DNA from: Weissella confusa
GTDB taxonomy: Bacteria > Bacillota > Bacilli > Lactobacillales > Lactobacillaceae
Assembly (NCBI GenBank): GCA_041871065.1
Contig: CP168942.1
Coordinates: 2,240,893-2,304,892, forward strand
DNA: 64,000 nt
Reading direction: 5' to 3'
Shown here: piece after piece, positions 26,286-34,596 of the stretch
How the letters are laid out: each line of letters opens with the position of its first letter
How positions within the stretch are numbered: position 1 is the stretch's first letter
Program-made: the position numbers and the translations under genes
The notes under the pieces: generated by a model
Databases searched by the model: none
Told to the model about the DNA's origin: nothing
What the model saw: only the letters and a program-made list of their open reading frames with translations

Positions 26286-26789
26286 ATGAAAGTATCCGTA
26301 ACGCTTGATAATCAAGGCTTGTTGCCTGATAAGTATGCCAAGTTTGCACCAGCGGAATATCGTTTAGAAGATAATCCCGTTGTTAATTTTCCAATCGCCG
26401 TTAGCGACGTGCCAGCCGGTACTGAAACACTCGCGATTGCATTCATTGATTATGACGCAATCCCAGTTGGGGGATTCCCTTGGATTCACTGGACAGTCGC
26501 AAACCTCCCTGTGGGTGATGTACCAGAAAACCTAGCGACATCTGACGCGCCATTTGTCCCTGGTACGAACTCAATGTACAGTATTTTCAAGCACAGTAAG
26601 CCTGAAATTACGCAATCATACATTGGTCCAATGCCACCTGATCAAACACACGATTACACATTAACGGTTTACGCCGTTGATACAACGCTAGATTTGACGC
26701 CCGGCTATTTCTTTAACGAACTTCGTAAAGACTTAGTCGGTCACGTTTTGGCAGAAGCCAGTGTCGAATTGCCAGCTCGAAGCGAATAA
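26286..26789 (+). CDS. YbhB/YbcL-family (PEBP-like) protein
   Basis: 167 residues, phosphatidylethanolamine-binding-protein fold. Family motifs are AIAFIDYDAIPVGGFPWIHWTVANLP and YIGPMPPDQTHDYTLTVYAVD, around the anion-binding pocket. Cellular role in bacteria is unclear. GGAGG lies 8 bases before the ATG. Divergent from the SAM-riboswitch operon. Confidence 0.9.
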   Translation: MKVSVTLDNQGLLPDKYAKFAPAEYRLEDNPVVNFPIAVSDVPAGTETLAIAFIDYDAIPVGGFPWIHWTVANLPVGDVPENLATSDAPFVPGTNSMYSIFKHSKPEITQSYIGPMPPDQTHDYTLTVYAVDTTLDLTPGYFFNELRKDLVGHVLAEASVELPARSE

Positions 26790-26791
26790 CG

Positions 26792-26832
26792 AAAAACGGC
26801 TGTTGCTCAATATATGAGCAACAGCCGTTTTA
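26792..26832. terminator. Bidirectional terminator
   Basis: Stem AAAACGGCTGTTGCTCA / TGAGCAACAGCCGTTTT between convergent genes. Confidence 0.9.
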
Positions 26833-26836
26833 ATTA

Positions 26837-27934
26837 TTAAATTCCAAAAATCACCAGCAAAATTGCTGCCATGACGAAGTTCACAACCATGAACAACTTC
26901 ATGAATGACTTAGATGAGTCTGGTTCAATTTGACGGAACACACGGAATCCAATCAAGTTGGCCATTGATGCAACCACCGTTCCCAATCCACCGATGTTTG
27001 ATCCAATAAATAATTCACGCGCATGATCGGTGAATGTTGAAATCAAAATCGTTGATGGCACGTTTGAGATGAATTGACTCAAGAAGAACGTTCCGAATAG
27101 GACGTGTGACTTGGTGTCAAACAACGAGCTGACCAATTCACGGATAACTTCAATGTGCGCCAAATTATTCGTCGCAATGAAGAAGAAAAAGAACGTGACT
27201 AGCAAGCCAAAGTCGACCATCTTGAACATTGAGCGGTTGTAAATGAAAAACGCAACCAGAATCAATGGCACAACAACGTTAAATGGCGTCCAGCCGAAGA
27301 TTGTAGCAACCAAGATAAGCCCGGTAATCGCCAAAAATACAAGTGAGCCATGATTTAGCTTATCAGCTGGCTTCAACTTGATTTCCAACGGCGTCGCACG
27401 TACGAATCGCGTAATGATGAACATCAAAACCAATGAAGCCAACGTCAATGACACTGACCACTTGAAGAATTGTCCGACGCTAACGTGATAGAACCCGTAC
27501 ATGTACAAGTTTTGTGACTTACCAAACGGGAATAAGATAGCCCCTGAATTGGCCGCCATAATAACCAACGTTGACCCGATAATCTTCAATCGAACTGACA
27601 GATCCTTGGCCAATCGTAGATAGATTGGCATCAACGTCAAAATGGCAATATCGTTTGATAGGAACATCGCTCCGAAGAACGATAGGAATGTGACAGAAGT
27701 CATCAGCGTTCGCGCATGGTGACTACGGCTGACCAACCAAACTGAGACAGCGTGCAACACGCCTGCTCGTTCCAAAAAGCCAACCCAAATCATCATCGAC
27801 ATCAAACTGAAAATAGTATGCCAATTAACAGCCCCGAAATCAGGTGTTACAAAGAAAGACGTCCCAACAGCAAGTAACATACTAACCGTGAACATGACGT
27901 CATCTTTTAGATACGTAAATACACGCTTAATCAT
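26837..27934 (-). CDS. ArsB/NhaD-superfamily ion transporter
   Basis: 365 residues with about ten membrane helices. Motifs typical of the ion-transporter superfamily are visible: SMMIWVGFLERAGVL, a re-entrant-type FLSNDIAILTLMPI, ANSGAILFPFGKSQNLYM and the second FLSQFISNVPSTIL. These two Asn/Asp-containing half-helices are the substrate sites in ArsB, DASS and NhaD proteins. Length is somewhat short for the family. The ion or organic acid carried is unknown. It overlaps the preceding small gene by 8 bases, implying coupled translation. Confidence 0.82.
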   Translation of the reverse strand: MIKRVFTYLKDDVMFTVSMLLAVGTSFFVTPDFGAVNWHTIFSLMSMMIWVGFLERAGVLHAVSVWLVSRSHHARTLMTSVTFLSFFGAMFLSNDIAILTLMPIYLRLAKDLSVRLKIIGSTLVIMAANSGAILFPFGKSQNLYMYGFYHVSVGQFFKWSVSLTLASLVLMFIITRFVRATPLEIKLKPADKLNHGSLVFLAITGLILVATIFGWTPFNVVVPLILVAFFIYNRSMFKMVDFGLLVTFFFFFIATNNLAHIEVIRELVSSLFDTKSHVLFGTFFLSQFISNVPSTILISTFTDHARELFIGSNIGGLGTVVASMANLIGFRVFRQIEPDSSKSFMKLFMVVNFVMAAILLVIFGI

Positions 27935-28112
27935 TTGCTTGCTTCGCTTTCTCTTCTAATACTTTTCCGTTCGCATTTGCTAGCCGAATCATTTCATATG
28001 CTTTCGCTGCCATAAGTGCTGTTAGGCCTGCGGAAATTACCATCGCAGGAACCATAGCAACTGCCAAGCTCCCCGTCGTTAATTGACGGTCAGCTTGTGT
28101 GTGATGTGACAT
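27927..28112 (-). CDS. Small membrane protein coupled to ion transporter
   Basis: 61 residues with one strongly hydrophobic helix (about 14-40) and a charged tail (LEEKAKQAND). GGAG precedes the ATG, and the stop overlaps the transporter start by 8 bases. It may be a subunit or regulator of that transporter; this is inference from position only. Confidence 0.7.
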   Translation of the reverse strand: MSHHTQADRQLTTGSLAVAMVPAMVISAGLTALMAAKAYEMIRLANANGKVLEEKAKQAND

Positions 28113-28197
28113 GATGTCATCTCCTCCAAATAGAAAAACTCAACTTATCTATTATCAAGAAATCTTAACGATTTAGCAAACATTGAAATGTAACATA

Positions 28198-28229
28198 AAA
28201 CCCCGCGAAACATAGGTTTCGCGGGGTTA
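28198..28229 (-). terminator. Terminator of VTT-domain gene
   Basis: Stem CCCCGCGAAAC / GTTTCGCGGGG with TTTTA on the minus strand, about 135 bases past the VTT gene stop. Confidence 0.8.
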
Positions 28230-28363
28230 ATTGTTTAAAGTCGTACAAGGACAAATGTCTGTTTATTAATATCCGGTCATTGCCGAACTTCACTTGTAAC
28301 TAACGCATAAAAAGTTAGGAATAACGCCGTAATAATCTTTACAATTATTATGTCTCAAATACG

Positions 28364-28960
28364 CTACTTGCCAACAAAATTCATTAGCCAATCAGCACCG
28401 TAAAGCATCCCCAAACTATACGCAAGTATTGAAAGTGGCTTTCCGAGCAAAATGATCAATGTAAATTCTCGCCAAGTCATTTTCGTCAAACTAGTCAAAA
28501 GAACCAATGCATCGTCCGGTGCGACTGGTGCAAAAATAAGCAGCGCAAACGTAATGTGCCAGCCTTTTGAATCCAATCGATGCATGTATTTGTCCAAGGT
28601 CGCCTCACTGACAAAAATATCAATGATGCGGTGACCAAAGCGCCTTCCTAAGGCAAACAGTGCCAGAGATCCTAATACAATACCAATATAATTGTACAAG
28701 AATCCCCACCAAGGCCCGAACATCAACACACCGGCAGCTAACGATACACCACCTGGTAACACTGGAATGACCACTTGGATAATCTGAATCAAAATAAAAA
28801 CAATTGGCGCCAAAATTCCGTATCCTTTTAGCAATTCAATTAAGACTTTTGAATTACTAAAAGCGCCCATCTGATAAAGTTTAAAAATCGCCCAAATCGT
28901 TAGTAAGATACCAATAACTGACAGGCCCTTTAAAATCCATTTTACGTGATATACCTTCAT
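28364..28960 (-). CDS. TVP38/TMEM64 (VTT/DedA superfamily) membrane protein
   Basis: 198 residues with about five membrane segments. Family marks are VIPVLPGGVSLAAGVLMFGPWWGFLYNYIGIVLGS (re-entrant loop with Pro-Gly), ALGRRFGHRI and FAPVAPDDALVLLTSLTKM. DedA-superfamily proteins recycle undecaprenyl phosphate or scramble lipids; for TVP38-type members in bacteria the role is less clear. The window also encodes a DUF368 protein (46379-47209), the other known polyprenyl-phosphate carrier family. Confidence 0.88.
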   Translation of the reverse strand: MKVYHVKWILKGLSVIGILLTIWAIFKLYQMGAFSNSKVLIELLKGYGILAPIVFILIQIIQVVIPVLPGGVSLAAGVLMFGPWWGFLYNYIGIVLGSLALFALGRRFGHRIIDIFVSEATLDKYMHRLDSKGWHITFALLIFAPVAPDDALVLLTSLTKMTWREFTLIILLGKPLSILAYSLGMLYGADWLMNFVGK

Positions 28961-29122
28961 GACCTTCCCCCCAGAATTAAATTAAACCATGTTTTCGTGG
29001 CTTTTTCATGACTCAGTTTCCATTATTCGATTATCAGCCATTCTTTCATCAGAAATATGGGGTATACTGCAAGTAATCAATCGAAAAGTATAACAACGTT
29101 ACCTTTGGGGGAGGATAAATCA

Positions 29123-29812
29123 ATGTTAGCTGTTCTAAATTTTAAAAACTTAGTGGATTTTGAACTTCAAAAGCAATTTCTAAGCGATTTGGATAATGCC
29201 GAAGTTCAAGTTGACTTAAAAATCGCGCCAACGCTGCCTGTTGATAATGACCACGATAAGTTTGAAGTCATTAGTCAAAATTTGACGATTAAAGAACGTA
29301 CTGTGGGTGAAATTTCACCTAGTGTCTTGCGTTCACTTGGTATCACGACGAGTTTCATCGGCCACTTGGAACGTCGTAAGTCACTTAACGAAGGCTTGCT
29401 AATCGTTCGCAAGCGTCTCGAAAACGCTTTGGAAAATGATATTAAGCCAATCATTTCAGTCGGCCAATACAGTAATTTGGAAATGGTCACTGAAGAACTA
29501 GATATTTTGCTTTTGGATCAAAAGATTACGAAGCCAATCATCATCGCGTATGAATCATTGGCTTCTACCGAAATGGGTCGCGCCCTTTATTCAATCGATG
29601 AAATTCGCGACGTCCACAACACCATTCGTGCTTTCATGAAAAGCAATTACCCAGCCATTGATTACCAATTGATTCTGGGTGGTCACATGGATGAAGTTGG
29701 TTCACCAATTGCCAGTGCCATCGGTTATGACGGTGTCCTAATTGGTGATCGTTACCACACACTCGAAGCATTCCAACCCGTGTTGGATGTGCTAAACAAC
29801 CTCAGCCGATAA
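29123..29812 (+). CDS. Divergent triosephosphate isomerase-like protein
   Basis: 229 residues from the ATG at 29123, after GGGGGAGG; the open frame back to 29057 is not needed. It follows the TIM-barrel plan. The catalytic positions look kept: Asn and Lys in LNFKN (usual NWKMN), His in IGHLERR (usual IGHSERR) and Glu in AYESLASTEMG (usual AYEPxWAIGTG). Loop 6 and the phosphate-binding GGS/GG motifs are changed (GGHMDEVGSP, GVLIGDRYH). This is probably a paralogue of tpiA rather than the glycolytic enzyme; whether it isomerises a triose phosphate is unknown. Confidence 0.8.
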   Translation: MLAVLNFKNLVDFELQKQFLSDLDNAEVQVDLKIAPTLPVDNDHDKFEVISQNLTIKERTVGEISPSVLRSLGITTSFIGHLERRKSLNEGLLIVRKRLENALENDIKPIISVGQYSNLEMVTEELDILLLDQKITKPIIIAYESLASTEMGRALYSIDEIRDVHNTIRAFMKSNYPAIDYQLILGGHMDEVGSPIASAIGYDGVLIGDRYHTLEAFQPVLDVLNNLSR

Positions 29813-29852
29813 AAATAAAAACCAGGATGCGCAGACATCCTGGTTTTTATTT
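29813..29852 (+). terminator. Terminator of TIM-like gene
   Basis: Stem AAAACCAGGATG / CATCCTGGTTTT followed by a T-run at the stop codon. Confidence 0.88.
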
Positions 29853-30185
29853 TTTAGAGAGAGTATTGAGTGAGTAGAAATATTTGAAAATATTTCCCGT
29901 AACAAAATCATCTGTGCAGATTCACTTGTGATCACACAATTATCGCCTTCGCAGATAGGCACCATTGTCATTCACTTGAATTTGAACAAACCCCAAAAAG
30001 TCACTGACTTTAATTGTTTGGTTACAAGTTTGGCTCCCGCAGAAGAGCACGCTTGAACAACTGGCAAAGATAATATAGCGTCCCTTTTCTCTTGCACATC
30101 ATTTCTATTACGCTATTTATAATAACGGCTCCCCGTGAGGTTTGCTTGTTATTTTTTTGTTTTTTTTAACAATAAAAAAAACGTT
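29853..30185. other. Intergenic stretch without recognised gene
   Basis: About 330 bp. I see a perfect inverted repeat GAAATATTT-GA-AAATATTTC (about 29877-29897) and a T-rich tract with TTGTTA/TAACAA arms at 30145-30170. No open frame with a ribosome site and no known RNA motif was found. Confidence 0.5.
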
Positions 30186-31712
30186 TTAGTTTGCAGGGAA
30201 CCGTAGCTTAACACCACGCTCTTTTTCAAACTTTTCTGCCTTCAACTCGCTTAAGCGACGACGCAATTGTTCAAAGTCTAATGACGTTGGCATCGTTGGC
30301 CAGATAAACGTATTTTCTTCTGGAATCTGCGCATGATTAATGTCAGAAATCAAAATATCGGTATCATCATCGATGAATTCAGATACTTCGACGTTCATGG
30401 CTCGTAATCCGAGCAACATATCGGTCAAAATGGCCTCAAGCCCAAATTGATAGTTAATATCAATCGCAACCTTAATCTTTGGAAAAACACGGTGCATATC
30501 AAACACCGATGCAAAGCCAACGTACAAAATTTCAAAATACGCATTTCGCGCTGCCGTCACATCAAGATGACGACGCTCCGCAATATCATCAATCAGGTTC
30601 AACGTAAAATCAGCCATTAGTGGGAATTGTTCATACGCTGCATCGAAACGCACTACCATTTGACGATCATCACTTGTCGGACTAACCACCGCCCCAATCA
30701 ACGTACCGAAGAACACTTCTCGAATAAGATCGCGTTCACGTGCCGTTAATTGATAACCGAAGAAGTCATCATAATGACGGTCAACCAAGCGAATAAATCC
30801 TTCAATCATCCCCGCTGCTGATGGCGTCAAATTTTCATATCGGCCAACTTCGTAACCAACGTCAATTGAGAATAACGCAATCAGTGCGTAACGCGCCTCA
30901 CGATGTAATTGTTCATCTGTAATGTCCGGCACGCGCAACTTCACTTGCTGTTCAAAATATGCAATGAGGCGTTGTGACTTGTCGTTTAGCTGGTCATTTG
31001 GCAACAACAAATCATCAATTGCATCATCTTCCACAAAATGCCCTAATTGTAGGCGTTCAAGCCAAATCGCAGTTGAAAATCGCAACGCAATACGCTTACT
31101 CTGACGAATTTTGGTCTCTTCAGGTGAAATGATTTTAATAATCGCTTTAATCGCTTGATTTGATAACGCCAACTCTTCATCCGAAAACGGAAAAATGCGA
31201 TCCGCAAAGTACTTTACGAAGAGGCGGAAGTACACTGCGCGTATTTCTGCTTCATTCCCAGCCAAGGTATAATCCTGCGTAATTTTAATACCGTGCTGTT
31301 CAAAGAATTCGTCGAGTTGCAACTTTCCATTACGCGCTGAAGAAACTGTCGTTAAATTGCGAACAGCAAAATCTTCATAAGAATGCATCGTTTCGTTAAA
31401 CGTCTCGCGCATCAATTGCCATGGAATTGATTGACGCATGTAATGCAATGCAAAGACGTTCGAATCCACGTTGCGATTCCGCGTTAACTCAATCATTTTT
31501 TCATCTGCTGACAACCTGAAAAACGATGGTTCCTCACCGTAAAACTCCTGCATATCGTCAACTAAGCCACGAATTGTCGACAGCACCATATACTTTGACC
31601 AGTCAAAGTATTCTTGGACCATCTTAAGCGGCAATTTAATCTCCGGCCGCGAAACCAAGTAGCGTAATAACTCTACTTTTTGGCGGTCCTTTTTCTCAAT
31701 CATCCACTCCAT
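30186..31712 (-). CDS. Mga-family-like helix-turn-helix regulator
   Basis: 508 residues, the usual length of Mga/AtxA-type virulence-class regulators. The N-terminus holds a helix-turn-helix (KVELLRYLVSRPEIKLPLKMVQEYFDWSKYMVLSTIRGL). The long middle part resembles Mga helical/PRD-like regions (HYMRQSIPWQLMRETFNE, YARDLIREVFFG-like LTARERDLIREVFFG). The C-terminus (about 400-500) looks EIIB-like, with IKVAIDINYQFGLEAILTDML. No PTS gene is adjacent and its target is unknown. Confidence 0.8.
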   Translation of the reverse strand: MEWMIEKKDRQKVELLRYLVSRPEIKLPLKMVQEYFDWSKYMVLSTIRGLVDDMQEFYGEEPSFFRLSADEKMIELTRNRNVDSNVFALHYMRQSIPWQLMRETFNETMHSYEDFAVRNLTTVSSARNGKLQLDEFFEQHGIKITQDYTLAGNEAEIRAVYFRLFVKYFADRIFPFSDEELALSNQAIKAIIKIISPEETKIRQSKRIALRFSTAIWLERLQLGHFVEDDAIDDLLLPNDQLNDKSQRLIAYFEQQVKLRVPDITDEQLHREARYALIALFSIDVGYEVGRYENLTPSAAGMIEGFIRLVDRHYDDFFGYQLTARERDLIREVFFGTLIGAVVSPTSDDRQMVVRFDAAYEQFPLMADFTLNLIDDIAERRHLDVTAARNAYFEILYVGFASVFDMHRVFPKIKVAIDINYQFGLEAILTDMLLGLRAMNVEVSEFIDDDTDILISDINHAQIPEENTFIWPTMPTSLDFEQLRRRLSELKAEKFEKERGVKLRFPAN

Positions 31713-31790
31713 ATTTTCTCACCCTAAAAAAATTCGTTATTAACTAAATATACAACCTCTGACATCGAATGTCATTTAATCCTCCTAAAT

Positions 31791-31822
31791 AAAAAACTGT
31801 TCACGCGAAGATGAACAGTTTT
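31791..31822 (-). terminator. Terminator of MFS gene
   Basis: Stem AAAACTGTTCA / TGAACAGTTTT downstream of the stop at 31834. Confidence 0.8.
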
Positions 31823-31833
31823 GTGGAGTAAAT

Positions 31834-33246
31834 TTACTTAACTTTGTGAGTTAGCATAAATGCCGGGACAATCATCAAGACAACAAAGACCGTGCCCCAG
31901 GCAAATGCATATTGGTATGCACCCAACAATTGAGCTGTTTGAACAATGTGATGTGCACTAACAAAGCCGGCAACCAACGTGGCTAGGACAGCTGAACCAA
32001 AAGCTGATCCAACTTGTTGAAACAAGTTAGACCCCAATGATGCCTTACCGGAATCAGCACGTTCGATGCCAACATATGCATCAGCTTGAATGGCTGACTT
32101 AACCGCCGCACCACCGACACCACGAACAAACATCACAACGGCGATTAACCAGTAAGCCGTCTTGGCATCAAAAAATACAAATGGCAACGTACTAATAATA
32201 GTAAGTACTGTACCCACAATGACAACCGAACGAGCACCAAGCGTATCAATTAGCTTACCAATTGTTCCACGTGAAACTAGCATACCGACACTCTGTGGAA
32301 TGAGTGATACCGCAGCCATAATGACGCTTTCGCCACGAACATCTTGGAAAAAGAGGGGCAACAAAATCATTGGGCCGCTAGTGATAAAGCCGGCTAGTAG
32401 GTTTCCTAGCATGGCACCTGAAAAATTGCGGTGCTTGAAAAGACGAAGGGGCAACACTGCCGTATTTGGATAACGCCAAGCATACAACAAGTACCCGATT
32501 AAAATAACGATTGTCACCGCACCAAAGCCAACCGTTAGATGGTTGTTAAACGATCCGGTCGTGCTGGCTTGCACCGTACCATAAACAAACGTTACTGAAA
32601 GTGCGACTAACAGTCCAACACCAAAGCCATCAAAAGTAGCAGATGGATTTTTAGGCGCAATCGCTGGCACCTTCTTATATAGCATCAATGCTGAGATTAA
32701 AACAATTGGCACATTAATGAAGAAAATCCAGCGCCATGAAATCAATTGGACAATCAATCCACCGATAATTGGTCCGGCCATTGGACCTAATGTCATAGGT
32801 ACACCGATAATCGACATCACGCGACCCATTTTGTCACCGCCAAATAAATCAACTAGCAGCGTGAACATAACCGGCATAATCATACCAGCCGCAAATCCTT
32901 GCACAATGCGCAATGCAATCAACATTTCAACATTACCTGATAGGCCAGCAAGCAGTGACGCAACACCAAATGCGATTTCTGACCAGAAATAGACCATCTT
33001 GCCGGAAAAACGATCAACTAGCCAACTTGAAAATGGCACGGCAGCACCCATCGCTAGAATAAAGCCAGTAACTGTCCACTGAATCAGTGCCAGGCTGGTA
33101 CCAAAATCAATGCGCAGTTGATTAACAGCAATATTCACCATCGTTGAGTCCAACATAGGCGCCATCGCACCAAGGACTAGCAACCACGCAATGCTAACCA
33201 AATTAGCCGGTAGCGGTTCAGCTTGCATCGTCTTTGAATGGAACAT
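31834..33246 (-). CDS. MFS multidrug exporter (DHA2, 14-helix type)
   Basis: 470 residues with 13-14 membrane helices. DHA2 motifs are MLDSTMVNIAVNQLRIDFG near the start, LVDRFSGKMVYF (motif A variant) and GRVMSIIGVPMTLGPMAGPIIGGLIV (motif C, antiporter). A drug/proton exporter is expected. A MarR-type regulator gene precedes it on the same strand. Includes a parS-type site at 32263-32278, read as V-S-R-G-T. Confidence 0.9.
   Translation of the reverse strand: MFHSKTMQAEPLPANLVSIAWLLVLGAMAPMLDSTMVNIAVNQLRIDFGTSLALIQWTVTGFILAMGAAVPFSSWLVDRFSGKMVYFWSEIAFGVASLLAGLSGNVEMLIALRIVQGFAAGMIMPVMFTLLVDLFGGDKMGRVMSIIGVPMTLGPMAGPIIGGLIVQLISWRWIFFINVPIVLISALMLYKKVPAIAPKNPSATFDGFGVGLLVALSVTFVYGTVQASTTGSFNNHLTVGFGAVTIVILIGYLLYAWRYPNTAVLPLRLFKHRNFSGAMLGNLLAGFITSGPMILLPLFFQDVRGESVIMAAVSLIPQSVGMLVSRGTIGKLIDTLGARSVVIVGTVLTIISTLPFVFFDAKTAYWLIAVVMFVRGVGGAAVKSAIQADAYVGIERADSGKASLGSNLFQQVGSAFGSAVLATLVAGFVSAHHIVQTAQLLGAYQYAFAWGTVFVVLMIVPAFMLTHKVK
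32263..32278. other. parS-type site
   Basis: TGTTCCACGTGAAACT matches the parS pattern at 15 of 16 positions (last base). Inside the MFS gene. Confidence 0.7.
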
Positions 33247-33337
33247 ATAGATAAAACCTCGTTAAATTGTTATGAGCAAGAATCGTCGATTTATTCAACT
33301 CTTCTTTTTGTTTCCTTGTCAACAAAATAAGAGCGAT

Positions 33338-33373
33338 AAAAAAACTGCAACTCGTTTAAAACCAGTTGCAGCT
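33338..33373 (-). terminator. Terminator between marR-type gene and MFS gene
   Basis: Stem GCTGCAACTGG / partial GAGTTGCAG arms and a long T-run on the minus strand after the MarR stop. Confidence 0.65.
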
Positions 33374-33380
33374 CACGTCA

Positions 33381-33842
33381 TTATTCTTTTGTTTTCGCTA
33401 TTTCTGCATCCAAAAATTGGCTGTAGGTTTGGGCAAACGCAATCATCTTATCAATGTCTGCTGAGCTCACCGCATCGAACACCGGCTTGTCCCGATCGAA
33501 AAATTTATTGTTCAACGACTCATGAACTTCATTCACTTCGCGCCCCTTGTCGGTCAGCGTAAAGTAACGTTCTTTTTTGTTTTCAGGCTTCTTATAATCA
33601 GTAATTAGCCCTTTTTCAATCATCTTATTCGTTATTTTTGTAATTGCACCACGCGTCATATCAGAATATTCCGCCAATTTTGTGACGTTTGCATCGTCTG
33701 GATGATTCGCAATGAACTCTAGTGTCTCCACTTCTGGGTGACGATAATCAGCAAGTTTTTCACTCATCTTCGATTGATTCAATCCGACTAACTTGCTCAT
33801 TAATGACATATAACTCTGAATGAAAACGCGTTGTTGGTCCAT
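33381..33842 (-). CDS. MarR-family transcriptional regulator
   Basis: 153 residues. The winged helix is visible in NVTKLAEYSDMTRGAITKITNKMIEKGLITDYKKPENKKERYFTLTDKGREV. It stands divergent to an NAD(P)H-flavin reductase gene and upstream of a multidrug exporter, so it likely senses oxidative or xenobiotic compounds. A long imperfect palindrome covers its own promoter and ribosome site, suggesting autoregulation. Confidence 0.9.
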   Translation of the reverse strand: MDQQRVFIQSYMSLMSKLVGLNQSKMSEKLADYRHPEVETLEFIANHPDDANVTKLAEYSDMTRGAITKITNKMIEKGLITDYKKPENKKERYFTLTDKGREVNEVHESLNNKFFDRDKPVFDAVSSADIDKMIAFAQTYSQFLDAEIAKTKE

Positions 33843-33845
33843 AAC

Positions 33846-33896
33846 AAAACCCTCCTATACTACTTTCATTATAGGTGGGTTTTGTTTCCGCATCAA
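33846..33896 (-). promoter_or_regulatory. Promoter and operator palindrome of marR-type gene
   Basis: TTGATG (complement of 33891-33896), 17-bp spacer and TATAAT (complement of 33868-33873). Inverted repeat AAAACCCTCCTATA (33846-33859) / TATAGGTGGGTTTT (33870-33883) with one mismatch spans the -10 box and the ribosome site GGAGGG. Confidence 0.75.
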
Positions 33897-33993
33897 CAAA
33901 CATCTGCCAAATAATGGCTATCATTTTGGTTTTCATCGTTCCTGCTGTAAACTTGAACACAGTAATTTTCAATTAACGTAGGAGAAAAGATTT

Positions 33994-34530
33994 ATGAAAT
34001 ACGTTGCAATTGTGGGTAGTAACAGCAAGAACTCATTAAACCGTGTCTTAGCTAACTTTTTGACCAAGCGTTATGGTTCTGATGACCTATCAATTGATGT
34101 TCTTTCTATCAATAACTTGCCATTTTACAGTGTGGATGATGAACTGACGCCTTCACCAGAAGTTGTCGCGTTCAAGCAAGCTGTTAAAGAGGCCGATGGT
34201 GTCATCTGGTTGACGCCTGAGTACAACCACTCAATTCCAGGGGTCCTAAAGAACGCCATCGACTGGTTGTCACGTGTCGACAAGGTCATGATCAACAAGC
34301 CATCATTAATCATGGGTACCACACCTGGATTTTTGGGAACAGTTTATGCGCAAATGCACTTGCGCGATATTTTGTTTGCCCTACAGTCACCCGTTTTGAT
34401 GGGTAATGATACGCTAGTTGGTGCCGGTCACCAAAAGTTGAGTGGCGCAGATGACGTCACTGATGAAAGTACAATTGCCTGGTTGGATACGGTCATGCCA
34501 AACTTTAAGGCATTCGTCGAATCTCACTAA
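33994..34530 (+). CDS. NADPH-dependent FMN reductase family protein
   Basis: 178 residues, flavodoxin-like fold. FMN phosphate loop VGSNSKNSLNRVLA near the N-terminus, WLTPEYNHSIPGVLKNAIDWLSR (the family hallmark PEYN-SIPG-LKNAIDW) and MGTTPGFLGT. A quinone/azo/chromate-type reductase is likely. Divergent from the MarR gene, so probably its target. GTAGGAG precedes the ATG. Confidence 0.92.
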   Translation: MKYVAIVGSNSKNSLNRVLANFLTKRYGSDDLSIDVLSINNLPFYSVDDELTPSPEVVAFKQAVKEADGVIWLTPEYNHSIPGVLKNAIDWLSRVDKVMINKPSLIMGTTPGFLGTVYAQMHLRDILFALQSPVLMGNDTLVGAGHQKLSGADDVTDESTIAWLDTVMPNFKAFVESH

Positions 34531-34534
34531 AACA

Positions 34535-34576
34535 AATGGGCAGGGATACCAAAATTGGTAGCCCTGCCCATTTTTG
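34535..34576. terminator. Bidirectional terminator
   Basis: Stem AATGGGCAGGG / CCCTGCCCATT between convergent genes; its right edge touches a degenerate parS-like site. Confidence 0.85.
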
Positions 34577-34590
34577 TTTCACATGAACCA
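34575..34590. other. Degenerate parS-like site
   Basis: TGTTTCACATGAACCA has two differences from the parS pattern. It directly follows a terminator, as does the site at 15703. Confidence 0.3.
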
Positions 34591-34596
34591 GTGTTA

